Shown here in pieces: positions 9,313 through 17,876 of a stretch of DNA of 64,000 nt. The stretch spans positions 298,927-362,926 of the forward strand of contig NZ_SPQR01000004.1 of the NCBI RefSeq assembly GCF_004766055.1. Reading direction: 5' to 3'. The position numbers and the translations under genes are program-made. The first letter of the stretch is position 1, and every line of letters begins with the position of its first letter. Below the pieces are notes generated by a model, which saw only the letters and a list, made by a program, of their open reading frames with translations, was not told the DNA's origin and made no database searches. Origin of the DNA: Desulfosporosinus sp. Sb-LF. GTDB lineage: Bacteria > Bacillota > Desulfitobacteriia > Desulfitobacteriales > Desulfitobacteriaceae.

Positions 9313-9500
9313 GACAACTTCTGAAAAGGCGACCATTTTCTTGACCATTTTTCCACCGATTTGGCCACATTCACGAGATGTCATATTGCCGAAACCTTTT
9401 CTTGAATATCATCGTCTAACTGTAGTTCCTCTGCTGCTTCGGACTTAAGTTCATCCAACTGTTTTTCGGATTCAGGTACTCTAGGTCTATTGCTACTCAT
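9313..9500 (-). pseudogene. Frameshifted alpha/beta-type small acid-soluble spore protein (SASP)
   Basis: Alpha/beta SASPs coat and protect spore DNA. From ATG at 9500, behind an AAAGGAGGAGGG site, the frame reads 'MSSNRPRVPESEKQLDELK' and then 'AAEELQLDDDIQEK'. It then leaves frame in an A-run at about 9397-9401 and hits a stop. The next frame continues as 'GFGNMTSRECGQIGGKMVKK', matching the conserved second half of the family (GxxTSRxxGxxGGxMVKxM). Restoring one A repairs the join. The tail after 'KKMV' does not end like a normal SASP and runs on without a stop, so the 3' end also looks altered. A sequencing error could explain the single indel but not the odd tail. Confidence 0.72.
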
Positions 9501-9556
9501 TTAGCCCTCCTCCTTTTTCAGTTGTTATCTTCTCCATGAAAAAAGCCTCTATACGC

Positions 9557-9588
9557 CTAGGACCATTCTTCATGAAGAATGGTCCTAG
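9557..9588 (-). terminator. Perfect 32-base palindrome overlapping a stop codon
   Basis: CTAGGACCATTCTTC pairs exactly with GAAGAATGGTCCTAG across a two-base centre. The TAG stop of the ferritin-like gene (9585-9587) is part of the palindrome. A T-run lies about 10 bases further on the minus strand, so a terminator role is likely. Confidence 0.7.
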
Positions 9589-9998
9589 CAACGGAGTTTT
9601 GTATAGTAGTATAAAAACCAGACGGCATGATTTTGCTCGTCTGCAGCAGCCCTTTTAAACTTTTCTTTAATATAAGGATCTTGAGCTTTTTCTGCAATAT
9701 CTAGATAAAAATCCACAGTATTTTGCTCATCTTTAAACGCACTTTGTAAACCATCCTTGTAACTTGATGGGCAGGATTCTGTTATCTGTGGGGTCGGCCG
9801 TGTCCCGGTGATAGCAAGATATATTTGGGAAAACACTTGATAATGGGCAATCTCATCCTTTCGAATCTCAAGTATTTGCTTTCTTTCTTCCTCAGTCGAA
9901 GCTATTTGGGCCAACTTGGTATAACAAGCAATAGCACTGTACTGACCGTTTATCGCCTTGAAAATATCTTGGGTTAGAGTGTCTGTGCAAGGATACAT
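9585..9998 (-). CDS. Ferritin-like (rubrerythrin-type) four-helix protein
   Basis: A 137-residue protein with two ExxH-type diiron motifs, 'RKDEIAHYQVF' (about 46-56) and 'ADEQNHAVWFL' (about 118-128), plus Glu residues on the intervening helices. This fits the ferritin-like superfamily. No rubredoxin domain is present. Cys occur near the N-terminus ('MYPCTDT') and at the end ('KLRC'). Relatives bind iron and detoxify peroxide in anaerobes, or serve in spore coats; which applies here is not shown. It stands alone between its own palindromic terminator and a neighbouring gene remnant. Confidence 0.82.
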   Translation of the reverse strand: MYPCTDTLTQDIFKAINGQYSAIACYTKLAQIASTEEERKQILEIRKDEIAHYQVFSQIYLAITGTRPTPQITESCPSSYKDGLQSAFKDEQNTVDFYLDIAEKAQDPYIKEKFKRAAADEQNHAVWFLYYYTKLRC

Positions 9999-10093
9999 AC
10001 ATCCAATTCCTCCCCGACATATATTATTCTGGTTTATTCTACATAACTAACAGTAGAAAAGTGCCTGGCATTATAAAATTTCTCAACAACAAG

Positions 10094-10129
10094 AAAAGGA
10101 TTCAGCCCAAATTAGTGCTGAATCCTTTT
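10094..10129. terminator. Hairpin terminator
   Basis: AAAAGGATTCAGC pairs with GCTGAATCCTTTT around a 10-base loop. It lies at the 3' end of the small amber-interrupted frame at 10112-10246. Confidence 0.8.
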
Positions 10130-10246
10130 CTTGATAAACGGGATTAGTGTCGGTACGTCCTCTTGATGCTGCTTGTATGCGGAATCAAATTCGACAATCG
10201 TCCGATGAAGCTAGGCTACAATAGCCAATGTGTTGACTTCATCCAT
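10112..10246 (-). pseudogene. Small reading frame interrupted by an amber codon
   Basis: From ATG at 10246, behind GGGAGTAG, the frame reads 'MDEVNTLAIVA', a TAG at 10211-10213, then 'LHRTIVEFDSAYKQHQED' and on to a TAA inside the hairpin. The total would be 44 residues. The composition looks protein-like across the TAG, so this is probably a short gene or gene remnant broken by a nonsense change. I do not recognise the family. Pyrrolysine decoding of TAG exists in related genera, but nothing here supports it directly. Confidence 0.4.
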
Positions 10247-10289
10247 GAAAACTACTCCCATTTATAAGCTTAATGAGAGGCCAAAATTC

Positions 10290-10529
10290 TTAAAGACTGT
10301 CGTGTGTTCCATCGCAGTAAGGAGGATTTTTAGTGAACTTGCATGCACATAAATAAGCAGTTTCATCTTTTTTAGCAGTAAATGCTAATGGTGTAAATGA
10401 AGTTCCTTCATGTGCGCCGTTACAAAATGGTTGATTAGAGCTTTTTCCGCAAGTACACCAATAATAAGTTTCACCATTCTTAAGATCAACGGGAATAGGC
10501 GATTTTTGAGCTACTACAGGCTTTTCCAT
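10290..10529 (-). CDS. CDGSH iron-sulfur protein with two domains
   Basis: A 79-residue protein with two CDGSH-type 2Fe-2S sites. The first is 'WCTCGKSSNQPFCNGAHEG' and the second is 'CACKFTKNPPYCDGTHDSL'; each supplies three Cys and one His (C-x-C-...-C-x-G-x-H). Tandem CDGSH proteins of about this length are common in bacteria and act in redox or Fe-S transfer, though exact roles are mostly unproven. The gene stands alone, with a clear AAAGGAGTG site ahead of the ATG. Confidence 0.9.
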   Translation of the reverse strand: MEKPVVAQKSPIPVDLKNGETYYWCTCGKSSNQPFCNGAHEGTSFTPLAFTAKKDETAYLCACKFTKNPPYCDGTHDSL

Positions 10530-10748
10530 AATTTCATCACTCCTTTCTATTATGTTTCCTATAATCGTTATATTTTATTTATTAGATTTAAGGGAATTAT
10601 GAGGTATATATAAGGTAATTTTAACGAGCCGTGCTCGACTTTATATTCGGAAATAATATTAGAGTAGGCTTTGTAATAATGGCTAACCTAATAATACATA
10701 TTTTTGGGGTCATTACTCAATTAACAGTTAACCAAAGGAGAGTATAAA

Positions 10749-11873
10749 TTGGTCAATCATATACGTATCTTAAATGAATTCCTTGAATTGGTGCGCATTA
10801 CGAGTCCAACTCTTTCAGAGCGGGGAATTGCCGAAGTACTTAAACATAAACTAGAGGCAATAGGATTGAGAGTAATTGAGGATCGTGCAGGACGATCCAT
10901 CGGAGGAAACTGCGGCAACTTAATCGCTTCAATGCCGTCAACCTTAACATCTGCCCCGGTTCTCTTATTATCAGCACATATGGACTGCGTTGAGCCTTGT
11001 CGGGAAGTTAACCCTATTGTCGTTGATAACATTGTCAGATCGTCCGGAAAAACAATTTTAGGTGGAGATGATAAAGCAGGGTTGGTCTCGATCCTTGAGG
11101 CTTTACGGGTCATACAGGAACAGAGTATTCCCCACGGTGAAATACAAGTAGTCTTTACAGTTGCTGAAGAAGGAGGACTATTAGGCGCTAAAAACATTGA
11201 TCGGTCTCTTTTACATGCGGATTTCGGATATGTATTAGATTCGAGCGGTTCTCCCGGTAAAATTATTAATAAAGCTCCTGGAGAAAACAGCCTAATATTT
11301 AAGATATTTGGGCGACCTGCTCATGCTGGTATTGCTCCAGAAGATGGACTTAACGCAATCATATTGGCGGCAAAAGCTTTATCGCAGATTCCTGATGGCC
11401 GTATTAATGAAAAAACCACAGCAAACATAGGCATAATCAATGGTGGAGTTGCCACAAATATCGTACCGGAAGCAGTGGAGATCAATGGAGGAACACGGAG
11501 TCATAATTTAACCGAACTTCAATTGATAACGGAAAAAATTATGAACATTATAGAGCGCGTGGTGAATGAACACGGTGGCAAATCTCAGGTAACGGTGCTA
11601 AAACTCTATGACCCCTATGAACTTACCATGGATATGCAGGTAATGGCCATCGCAGAGAAAGCTATTCGCTCACTCGGATGGGAACCGGACATCAAAGCAT
11701 CAGGTGGGGGGAGTGATGCCAATTATTTAAACTATTATGGTATTCCTTGTGCAAACTTAGGAATAGGGACTCAACAAGTACATACGAATGAAGAGTTCAT
11801 TGAGATAAATGACCTTTATAAAACCGCAGAATTGTTGGTAGAGATAATCCGGCGTACTCCATATCTTTTGTAA
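10749..11873 (+). CDS. M20-family peptidase (PepT-like)
   Basis: A 374-residue cytoplasmic metallopeptidase of the M20 family, close to tripeptidase T-like PepT2 enzymes. The motifs are 'LLSAHMDCVEP' (first zinc His and catalytic Asp), 'LGGDDKAGLVSILEALR' (bridging Asp) and 'VAEEGGLLGAKNID' (Glu-Glu). The dimerisation domain begins near 'GRPAHAGIAPEDG', and the last metal ligand is in 'GIGTQQVHTNEEF'. The start is TTG with AAAGGAG 8 bases upstream. It probably removes N-terminal residues from short peptides. It is a single-gene unit. Confidence 0.9.
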   Translation: MVNHIRILNEFLELVRITSPTLSERGIAEVLKHKLEAIGLRVIEDRAGRSIGGNCGNLIASMPSTLTSAPVLLLSAHMDCVEPCREVNPIVVDNIVRSSGKTILGGDDKAGLVSILEALRVIQEQSIPHGEIQVVFTVAEEGGLLGAKNIDRSLLHADFGYVLDSSGSPGKIINKAPGENSLIFKIFGRPAHAGIAPEDGLNAIILAAKALSQIPDGRINEKTTANIGIINGGVATNIVPEAVEINGGTRSHNLTELQLITEKIMNIIERVVNEHGGKSQVTVLKLYDPYELTMDMQVMAIAEKAIRSLGWEPDIKASGGGSDANYLNYYGIPCANLGIGTQQVHTNEEFIEINDLYKTAELLVEIIRRTPYLL

Positions 11874-12478
11874 CAAAGTATTTGTTTTTGTTACTGAAAG
11901 GTGAACTGTCACATGGTCACATAAGGTTCATTTTCTCCAGCCCTAAATAAACTCTCATAGTTATTAAATTAAAGTAGATCTGCAAATCTCGTTTTGAACT
12001 GTTTAATATGCTTAAGTAATGATTGGCTTCTCTGAATATATGATCTGCTAAGAGTGGAATGATTATTGATTTTATTTTAATATGTTAGTAAGCCTTCTGT
12101 ACCGGTTGCGTTAATGTAACATCGTTTATGATACCTGTTGTCACAGAATAGATTGTTATTGGTTGCAGAAAAGCACCGGTACATGCCGATCGGGGCTTTT
12201 TCATTGTTTAAGAAATTCTTAGGATTTTTTGTAAAGATCAGGTATTTCTGTTTAGTGTTATCCTCAAAGGGATTCCAGGCATCTGATCTGTCTCCTTTTA
12301 TTAAATAAACATTCATTAACCAAGAGTTCACAAGGTACTTTAAAATATAAATTTCCTTTTTTAAAGAAGACACTTTCACTATCCAAATTAAAACTAATCC
12401 GTCTTAATTATTGAAGTTTAGGTTGGACCATCTAGGCAAGAATTAAGTAGGATAGGGAGTACAGTAATCCAATTAAGT
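11874..12478. other. Intergenic region without a supported gene
   Basis: About 600 AT-rich bases. A 100-codon frame on the minus strand (12077-12379) has no convincing ribosome binding site or family motif. The right end leads into the broken cytochrome b5-like segment. Confidence 0.5.
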
Positions 12479-12900
12479 GCTTTTGATGGAATCAAGAACC
12501 CTGACTATGTTGGTGTCAAGGAAAAGTTTATGATGCCTCTAATGTATTCAAGGATGGCGAACATGCTGGGGTTAAAGCAGGCAAAGATTTAACCGGTGAT
12601 TTTGGTAAAAGTCCTCATAAAGAAGAAGCCCCTCCAATAGCGGGTTTGGTAATTTTACTTGAGTTCTTTGCCGGAATAGCGCTAATCATAGGTTTTTTAA
12701 CTAGACCTGCCGCTCTGGGAATAGCTATAGTTATGTTAGGTGCTGCTGTTACCGTTCATCTGCCTAATGGTTTCTTTCTGGACAAAGGTGGAGTCGAATA
12801 TGTCTTTGTGCTTGTGTTAGTCGCACTCTTCTTATTTATTAACGGAGCTGGAACTGTTTCTATCGATTGGCTGATTAGGGCTCGAAATCAACGCAGATAA
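12479..12900 (+). pseudogene. Cytochrome b5-like remnant fused to truncated DoxX
   Basis: Two partial genes are joined. From 12479 the frame reads 'AFDGIKNPDYVGVK', the start of a bacterial cytochrome b5-like haem domain. Near 12519-12522 the frame shifts by one base (a missing G repairs it), and the next frame gives 'YDASNVFKDGEHAGVKAGKD' and 'FGKSPHKEEAPP', the rest of that domain. It then runs straight into 'GLVILLEFFAGIALIIGF' and 'LTRPAALGIAIVMLGAAV', the C-terminal three helices of DoxX; the first DoxX helix is missing. The 84-codon DoxX part has no ribosome binding site of its own. Deletion between two neighbours plus a frameshift explains it best. Confidence 0.6.
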
Positions 12901-13052
12901 ATTTACTTCAATTTAATTGTGACAGACAAAACCCATTGGACCACCACATCCGGGGGTTCTCTGTTTCAATCTATTAATAACAAACAATTAATCTATTGTC
13001 CAATTTATTGGACATCCTAAATTTAATGTTAAATCCTGAAGGAGTGAACAAC

Positions 13053-13649
13053 GTGAAGATCAAGGAAAATATTTATACTGCAGATTCATCTGAAGAGGAT
13101 CTTTCCTTTGAAGAAATAATTTCTCAGAATCAAGAAAAAATAATTAATTTAATTTATGGAATGACAGGTGATTACTACCTTTCTCAAGATTTAACGCAGG
13201 AAACTTTTTTAAAAGCATTTCAATCCAGACACACATTTAGCGGTAAGTCAAAATTCTCTACCTGGCTTTATCGAATAGCTGTAAACGTTACGGTTGACCA
13301 TCAACGAAAGAGCTGCGTTCGTAAAGAAATGGCTACAGAGAAAACAAACTCCAACTTTTCAAAGGTTGATACCTCACCAGAACCGGATGGGGCCTGCCAA
13401 AAAAATGCAACGAGGAATATAATATTCAGTTCCATAGCAGAATTACCTGAACAGCAGAAAGAAGTTTTTGTCTTGAGAGAAATTAATGGTTGTTCAACAA
13501 AGGAGGTTTCCGAGATTCTAGGTTGCTCTGTGGAGTTAGTAAAATGGCGATTACACAAAGCCCGGTTATCCCTACGAAAGACGTTAAACGGTAAAAATCA
13601 ATTTAAAAACTTAGGGACAATATCCTTGAACAGGTTTGGACTAGAATGA
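13053..13649 (+). CDS. ECF-type RNA polymerase sigma factor
   Basis: A 198-residue sigma-70-family factor with only regions 2 and 4. Region 2 shows 'DYYLSQDLTQETFLKAF' (region 2.2) and 'FSTWLYRIAVNVTVDHQRK' (2.3-2.4). Region 4 shows 'LPEQQKEVFVLREINGCSTK' and the helix-turn-helix 'VSEILGCSVELVKWRLHKAR'. The start is GTG at 13053, with GAAGGAG 8 bases upstream; the frame is open further without a site. ECF genes usually pair with an anti-sigma gene. Here an ATG overlaps the stop (13646), but that frame ends after 15 codons, so the expected partner seems lost or truncated. Confidence 0.88.
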   Translation: MKIKENIYTADSSEEDLSFEEIISQNQEKIINLIYGMTGDYYLSQDLTQETFLKAFQSRHTFSGKSKFSTWLYRIAVNVTVDHQRKSCVRKEMATEKTNSNFSKVDTSPEPDGACQKNATRNIIFSSIAELPEQQKEVFVLREINGCSTKEVSEILGCSVELVKWRLHKARLSLRKTLNGKNQFKNLGTISLNRFGLE

Positions 13650-14099
13650 GTTTTACAACAAAGTTGAGAGATCACCACACTCCTGAAGAGTAAATAAGTG
13701 CAACTTCAATAGTGATAAAGGACAGTGTCTCGCTGAGGAGCCTCTGCACTTTTCTTGTTTTGGCCGAACCAATCTTTCTTTACTTCACTTCAATAGTATT
13801 TAGTATGGGTCTCTGCCAGTTTCTAAACCAAACCTGACCTGTGTATCCATTTACGTCAAGTTCTGCGTAATCCTTACCATCTTTTTAAGCCGAGAATTCA
13901 TAGTACCACCCAGGAGATGATCCTGGCGATTTTGTTGGCATTCTGAGCCCTCCACAGCAGGCCAAATATAAGATATATGATTTATCCTCAAACGCGGTGT
14001 AATCGATCCCTTAAGACTAAAAACACACATGTATGTCCGGTAAATTGTTACTGGTCTTACATGTGTGTTTCTTTTTATGTTCGTGATATTCGTGTACCA
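13650..14099. other. Intergenic region behind the ECF sigma gene
   Basis: It begins with a 15-codon frame overlapping the sigma stop (ATGA, 13646-13693), possibly a remnant of an anti-sigma gene. The rest has no supported gene. It holds the hairpin at 14021. Confidence 0.45.
14021..14076 (+). terminator. Hairpin with T-run
   Basis: AAACACACATGTA and TACATGTGTGTTT form a perfect 13-bp stem with a 24-base loop, followed by CTTTTTAT on the plus strand. Confidence 0.6.
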
Positions 14100-14526
14100 T
14101 CTAGGTATTAGGGCAAAGCTGGCAATAACACGACGAACACTGTTCAACAATTCTGTTAATCTTTGCAAAGGCCCATGTGATAAAATTATAAAACTGTCCA
14201 TTGCAGTACCAATTCCTTGAGGACTGAAACACCGAATTCTCCGGTATGCTGGATCCGTGCTCGGGCTCCATCGGTAAAGATAAAAAACTAATTATCTTGT
14301 TCTCTACTAAGGCAAGTAGCATAATCTTATTTTAGACATTTCAGCCGTCTTCGAGCAGGGCTTCCTCATCGTTTACTGATACTGAAAATTCACCACTTCC
14401 GAAGGTTAGATAATCCGATTCTACACAATTTGATGTAAGTGGGCAACGAGTTCGGGCGGCATCCCCTTTAACGCCCTCTCTCCTTAGCAGCACTGTTTGT
14501 CTATTTTTTAGCTGGATTGATTTCAT
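14100..14526 (-). pseudogene. Decayed GNAT acetyltransferase
   Basis: From ATG at 14526, behind AAGGAGGG, the frame reads 'MKSIQLKNRQTVLLR' and 'EGVKGDAA'. Two compensating indels follow (the alternative frame gives 'AELVAHLHQIV'), then 'ESDYLTFGSGEFSVSV' and 'DEEALLEDG' to a stop at 14341. Further on, other frames carry 'ARIQHTGEFGVSVLKE' and 'GIGTAMDSFI', the core acetyl-CoA-binding part of the same family. The whole is a GNAT N-acetyltransferase with at least three frameshifts and a mid-gene deletion. It lies in a stretch rich in other broken genes. Confidence 0.68.
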
Positions 14527-14642
14527 AAGGGATACCCTCCTTGTATAACCGCGGTGTCCCGTAGCGCCATACTACAATCATCTTGGCTAAGTACCGGCAA
14601 TCTCCTGTTATGTTACGGAACAATCAGTACTAAACTATAATC

Positions 14643-15401
14643 TTACTTATCGTCAGTTGCTCTTCCATCTCCAAATACAGGTATCGAGTCTCCTAAATAT
14701 GTCGGTTTAGGTTTGATAATTTTGGCCCATATGAAATCTTTGTTTCTGGCGGCTATTTCTCTTACTTTATAAAACTTCATAGCTTGTCCATAATCATGTT
14801 TGTCGGAGGCTATCCCATACGCCTCGAGCCCCATCTCCCTAGCCAAGAAAACGGCACGCATGAGATGATATTCCTGAGTTACTATAATAATCCTTTGAAC
14901 TTTAAAAATATCCCTAGCTCTATACACGCTTTCATATGTACTAAAACCCGCGTGATCCATAAAGACGTCCTGGCTAGGTACACCTTTGTTCTTCAAGAAA
15001 TTCTTCATAGCGTTAACTTCATCATAATCTTTCCGCCCATGATCCCCACTCACTAATAACTTTGAAGCCTTGCCTTCTTTGTAAAGTTCATATCCTTCAC
15101 TCAACCGATCATTTAGCATGGACGAAGTCGTTCCATCTGGAAAGACATAAGCCCCTAAGACAAGGATAGCATCAGCAGCCGGAACATCATTAATATTAAA
15201 TATGTATTCTGTTCCGACTCGCTCAACATACCTGTCTACCGTAAGGGCAGTGCCTCCCAATAAAATCATAATGATAGCCGAGAAAGCAAAAAGATGCTTT
15301 AGCCGTCCTCTTAATTTAAAGTTCCCCACGTAACACCTTCCCCTTGACTTCGTTCTATCGCCTAACATTTGGGGTTCCCGACGCTTCCCAACCACATTCA
15401 T
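14643..15401 (-). CDS. YdcF/SanA-like (DUF218) membrane protein
   Basis: A ~252-residue protein with one N-terminal transmembrane helix (about residues 36-58) and an extracytoplasmic DUF218 domain. Typical segments are 'DAILVLGAYVFPDGTTSSML' and 'RLSEGYELYKEGKASKLLVS', then 'GDHGRKDYDEVNAM' and 'VTQEYHLMRAVFLAREMG'. SanA relatives influence envelope permeability and vancomycin sensitivity; the chemical activity is unknown. The start at 15401 is chosen for GAGGATGAT just upstream; the frame is open further to 15473. Confidence 0.82.
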   Translation of the reverse strand: MNVVGKRREPQMLGDRTKSRGRCYVGNFKLRGRLKHLFAFSAIIMILLGGTALTVDRYVERVGTEYIFNINDVPAADAILVLGAYVFPDGTTSSMLNDRLSEGYELYKEGKASKLLVSGDHGRKDYDEVNAMKNFLKNKGVPSQDVFMDHAGFSTYESVYRARDIFKVQRIIIVTQEYHLMRAVFLAREMGLEAYGIASDKHDYGQAMKFYKVREIAARNKDFIWAKIIKPKPTYLGDSIPVFGDGRATDDK

Positions 15402-15478
15402 ATCATCCTCTAAGTGTCGGGAATACTGTGGTGTTATGCGATGTCGTACGCCCCTCGAAGCCAGAGGCCGCATTGCAT

Positions 15479-16027
15479 TTATCGGATATCTTGATTAGGT
15501 TGTTTTCGATACCACAACTGAACAAGACCCGTCTTGAATTCCTTAGAACTTATTAATTCTATTCTTTGTCCAAGGATTCCTTCTTTAAATAGTCTAATTC
15601 CGCTTCCTAAAAAGTTTGGTACTATAGATATTGCAAATTCATCGATCAAATTGCTCTTCAATAGTTCATTTACAATCTCAGATCCACCATCGATAAAGAT
15701 ATCCTTTCCTTCTTTGTTCTTCAAATCTGCAATTAAGTCTTCAAGGCTCTCAGAATAATATTCTACACTTTCCTCGTAACCCGTTTTCGTTCTCGAAATG
15801 ACATAACACTTTTTCCCTTTGTAGGGAAATTTAATTCCAAATGATATTACTTTTTCATATGTCTTTCTTCCCATTATGACAGTGTCAATATCTTGTACAA
15901 ACTTTCCATAACCATAGTCTTCGCCTGGGTCTTCAACAATGTCTAACCAGCTAATATCGTTATTTTCTCTTGCGATATATCCATCTAAGCTCATTGCAAT
16001 GTAGAGCATGACTTTTCTATCAGTCAT
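15479..16027 (-). CDS. Dihydrofolate reductase-like (RibD C-terminal domain) protein
   Basis: A 182-residue protein of the DHFR/RibD_C superfamily, close to YyaP-type proteins. Typical motifs are 'LYIAMSLDGYIA' at the N-terminus, 'DTVIMGRKTYEKV' and 'DIFIDGGSEIVNELL', which form the NADPH site. It lacks features needed to call it a true folate enzyme. The start at 16027 has AAGGGGAAAAT upstream. It is convergent with nothing close and starts 76 bases from the next minus-strand gene. Confidence 0.87.
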   Translation of the reverse strand: MTDRKVMLYIAMSLDGYIARENNDISWLDIVEDPGEDYGYGKFVQDIDTVIMGRKTYEKVISFGIKFPYKGKKCYVISRTKTGYEESVEYYSESLEDLIADLKNKEGKDIFIDGGSEIVNELLKSNLIDEFAISIVPNFLGSGIRLFKEGILGQRIELISSKEFKTGLVQLWYRKQPNQDIR

Positions 16028-16102
16028 TAGGATTTTCCCCTTAATTTTTTCCGTTTGTATTACCAATTATCTACAGATGACTTCCCTAAATAATCCGATG
16101 CA

Positions 16103-16555
16103 TTAAAGATCAGCTGTGCCAAAGATTTGTATTAGGTGATGATCCATATGTTTCAAGTAATCTTGAATTAGCTCAGATAGAGTAATGTATTTATTATCAC
16201 CTATATCACATACGTACAACAGTTTCTCTTTTGGAGTCTTCGAAATGACTCTAGCGATATGTCTATTCAGAGTTGTCCAAAAGCCAACAATCTCGTCAGT
16301 TGGTATACTTTGATAGTCCTGAATCGATACCCAGTAGTTTTGGTTATAAGGAACTAAAACTAAGGGTTGTCTTTCAAACTGGATCTTAATAAATCTATGA
16401 TGATTGTTGGTGGCAGAATCACATAAATGCCCCATTATTTCCTTTCTCGACCATTTACCGAATAACTGTGCCGAAAATCCCTGTTCCGAAAACTGGTTGA
16501 CTCTTATTGGAACCACTTGAATTAGGTAATCCAGCCTTGCGATAATTTCCTTCAT
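16103..16555 (-). CDS. DinB-family putative metalloprotein
   Basis: A 150-residue four-helix protein of the DinB_2/YfiT type. Possible metal ligands are His in 'MGHLCDSATNNHHRF' and in 'YLKHMDHHL' near the C-terminus, spaced as in the family. Such proteins bind zinc or nickel and some are thiol-dependent S-transferases. The start at 16555 follows AAGGAGTGAGGGA. It lies in the same direction as the RibD_C gene, 76 bases apart, but no shared pathway is obvious. Confidence 0.8.
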   Translation of the reverse strand: MKEIIARLDYLIQVVPIRVNQFSEQGFSAQLFGKWSRKEIMGHLCDSATNNHHRFIKIQFERQPLVLVPYNQNYWVSIQDYQSIPTDEIVGFWTTLNRHIARVISKTPKEKLLYVCDIGDNKYITLSELIQDYLKHMDHHLIQIFGTADL

Positions 16556-16696
16556 TCCCTCACTCCTTGCATTCCAGTGCACTCTATGTCCCAGCAGAAC
16601 TGCTTGATTTTAGTTTCGCATTTTAAAGCGCAAAGGGTCTCGCCTAGAAACACCACTCTATAAGTGTTGAGATTTTTTAAAACATTATGATGTAAC

Positions 16697-17249
16697 TCAT
16701 CCAACACTTTGGCCTTCTTTAAAGATAGAACCGACCACATGATTCAGATCGCAGTAATTATTGTCCATCATAATGATCGAATTGATCTTTATAGGGTCAG
16801 GCCTACCACTTTTCAGGCAATGTTCATTTGCATATACCGCAACGATCTCTCCTAAAAACATTTCAAAATCAAAAATTGGTATAGTTTGAATGACTTTACA
16901 CAGATAATTGATAGGGCATTCGCTAATCATGGGTGCTTTTCCAAGATCATCGTAAAATGATGCAAAAATATTAGACGTGTCTGTTGTTTTACCAGATACG
17001 ATACCGCAATAATCTGTCTTCTGAACTAAATCGGCAGAGGGGATATTAACACTGAAATATCCATTTTCCTTAACACCCGAGGTTGTATGGTGAGTGCTTT
17101 TTAACGAAATATAAAGAACAGGTTTCATACTTACTTACAACCCCATATGCCCCAAGAGTGGCGTAATTCGGTTTACCATTAACATCAGCACCTACAAGCA
17201 CTGTCGGAAAGGGACCAAAAGGTCTATTCTGAATTCTGATTTATCCCAT
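16697..17249 (-). pseudogene. Frameshifted flavin reductase / flavoredoxin-like gene
   Basis: This family binds FMN through a split-barrel fold. From ATG at 17249, behind GGAGG, the start is broken by small indels. The frame then gives 'RPFGPFPTVLVGADVNGKPN' and 'YATLGAYGVVS'. A tandem copy of GTAA at about 17128-17137 then shifts the frame, after which 'MKPVLYISLKSTHHTTSGV' and 'KENGYFSVNIPSADLV' continue. The rest, to 16697, is complete, including 'GEIVAVYANEHCL'. Removing one GTAA copy restores the junction. The downstream part is an open frame of 143 codons that could be mistaken for a full gene. Confidence 0.7.
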
Positions 17250-17876
17250 ATTACGCCTCCAAGTATTAATTTTACAGTGTAAATAATATCAGAAATATTA
17301 GAAAAACAAAAACGCCTACTCGGCAAAATTTGCCCGTTCCGCAAAGGTACCAGGAACCTATGCGTTACGACTCGAATGACGGCTCACAAGCATGTTCCGC
17401 AGAGTATTTACCAAGCTCGACGTAATTAGTGAGTAATAAACCGCTTAATATATTCTTAGAAATAATTCTATCAAATAAATCAAAAGTGATGGAATAGCAT
17501 CGACATATAATGGAAAACCAAAAACTATTGGCATCACACTATAAATACTACTAAATAGTTCGTTGTTTAACTTTTATCGTTTGCCTATTGACGACTTACT
17601 TCAGCCCTATGATCCAGTAATTTGGTAATTTTATTTTAATGCTTATATCCCACCACTTGCACTAGAGGCATTTTCCAGCGGAGTGCATATAATAAATAAG
17701 GCCTGAAAACAGATGACTTGATAGTTATGCTACCACGGTCTAAGTCTGATCTTGCCTTATGGTAGCCCTGTTGAAACGGGTAATATCATATAAGTAAACT
17801 AGGGTTGGTCCTATGACTACCGAGTCGGGGTATGGCAATAGGGATAGTCTACATAGTTTAAAGGAGTGGCTAAGAG
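17250..17876. other. Intergenic region, no gene seen
   Basis: About 630 bases without a supported frame on either strand. The last 20 bases hold the AAAGGAGTGG ribosome binding site of the YtxH-like gene. Confidence 0.55.

Noticed and set aside
12077..12379. 100-codon minus-strand open frame
   Set aside because: No ribosome binding site or recognised motif in an AT-rich gap.
14101..14322. 73-codon minus-strand frame as an independent gene
   Set aside because: Part of it is a shifted frame of the decayed GNAT gene ('WAFAKINRIV' matches the acetyltransferase end).
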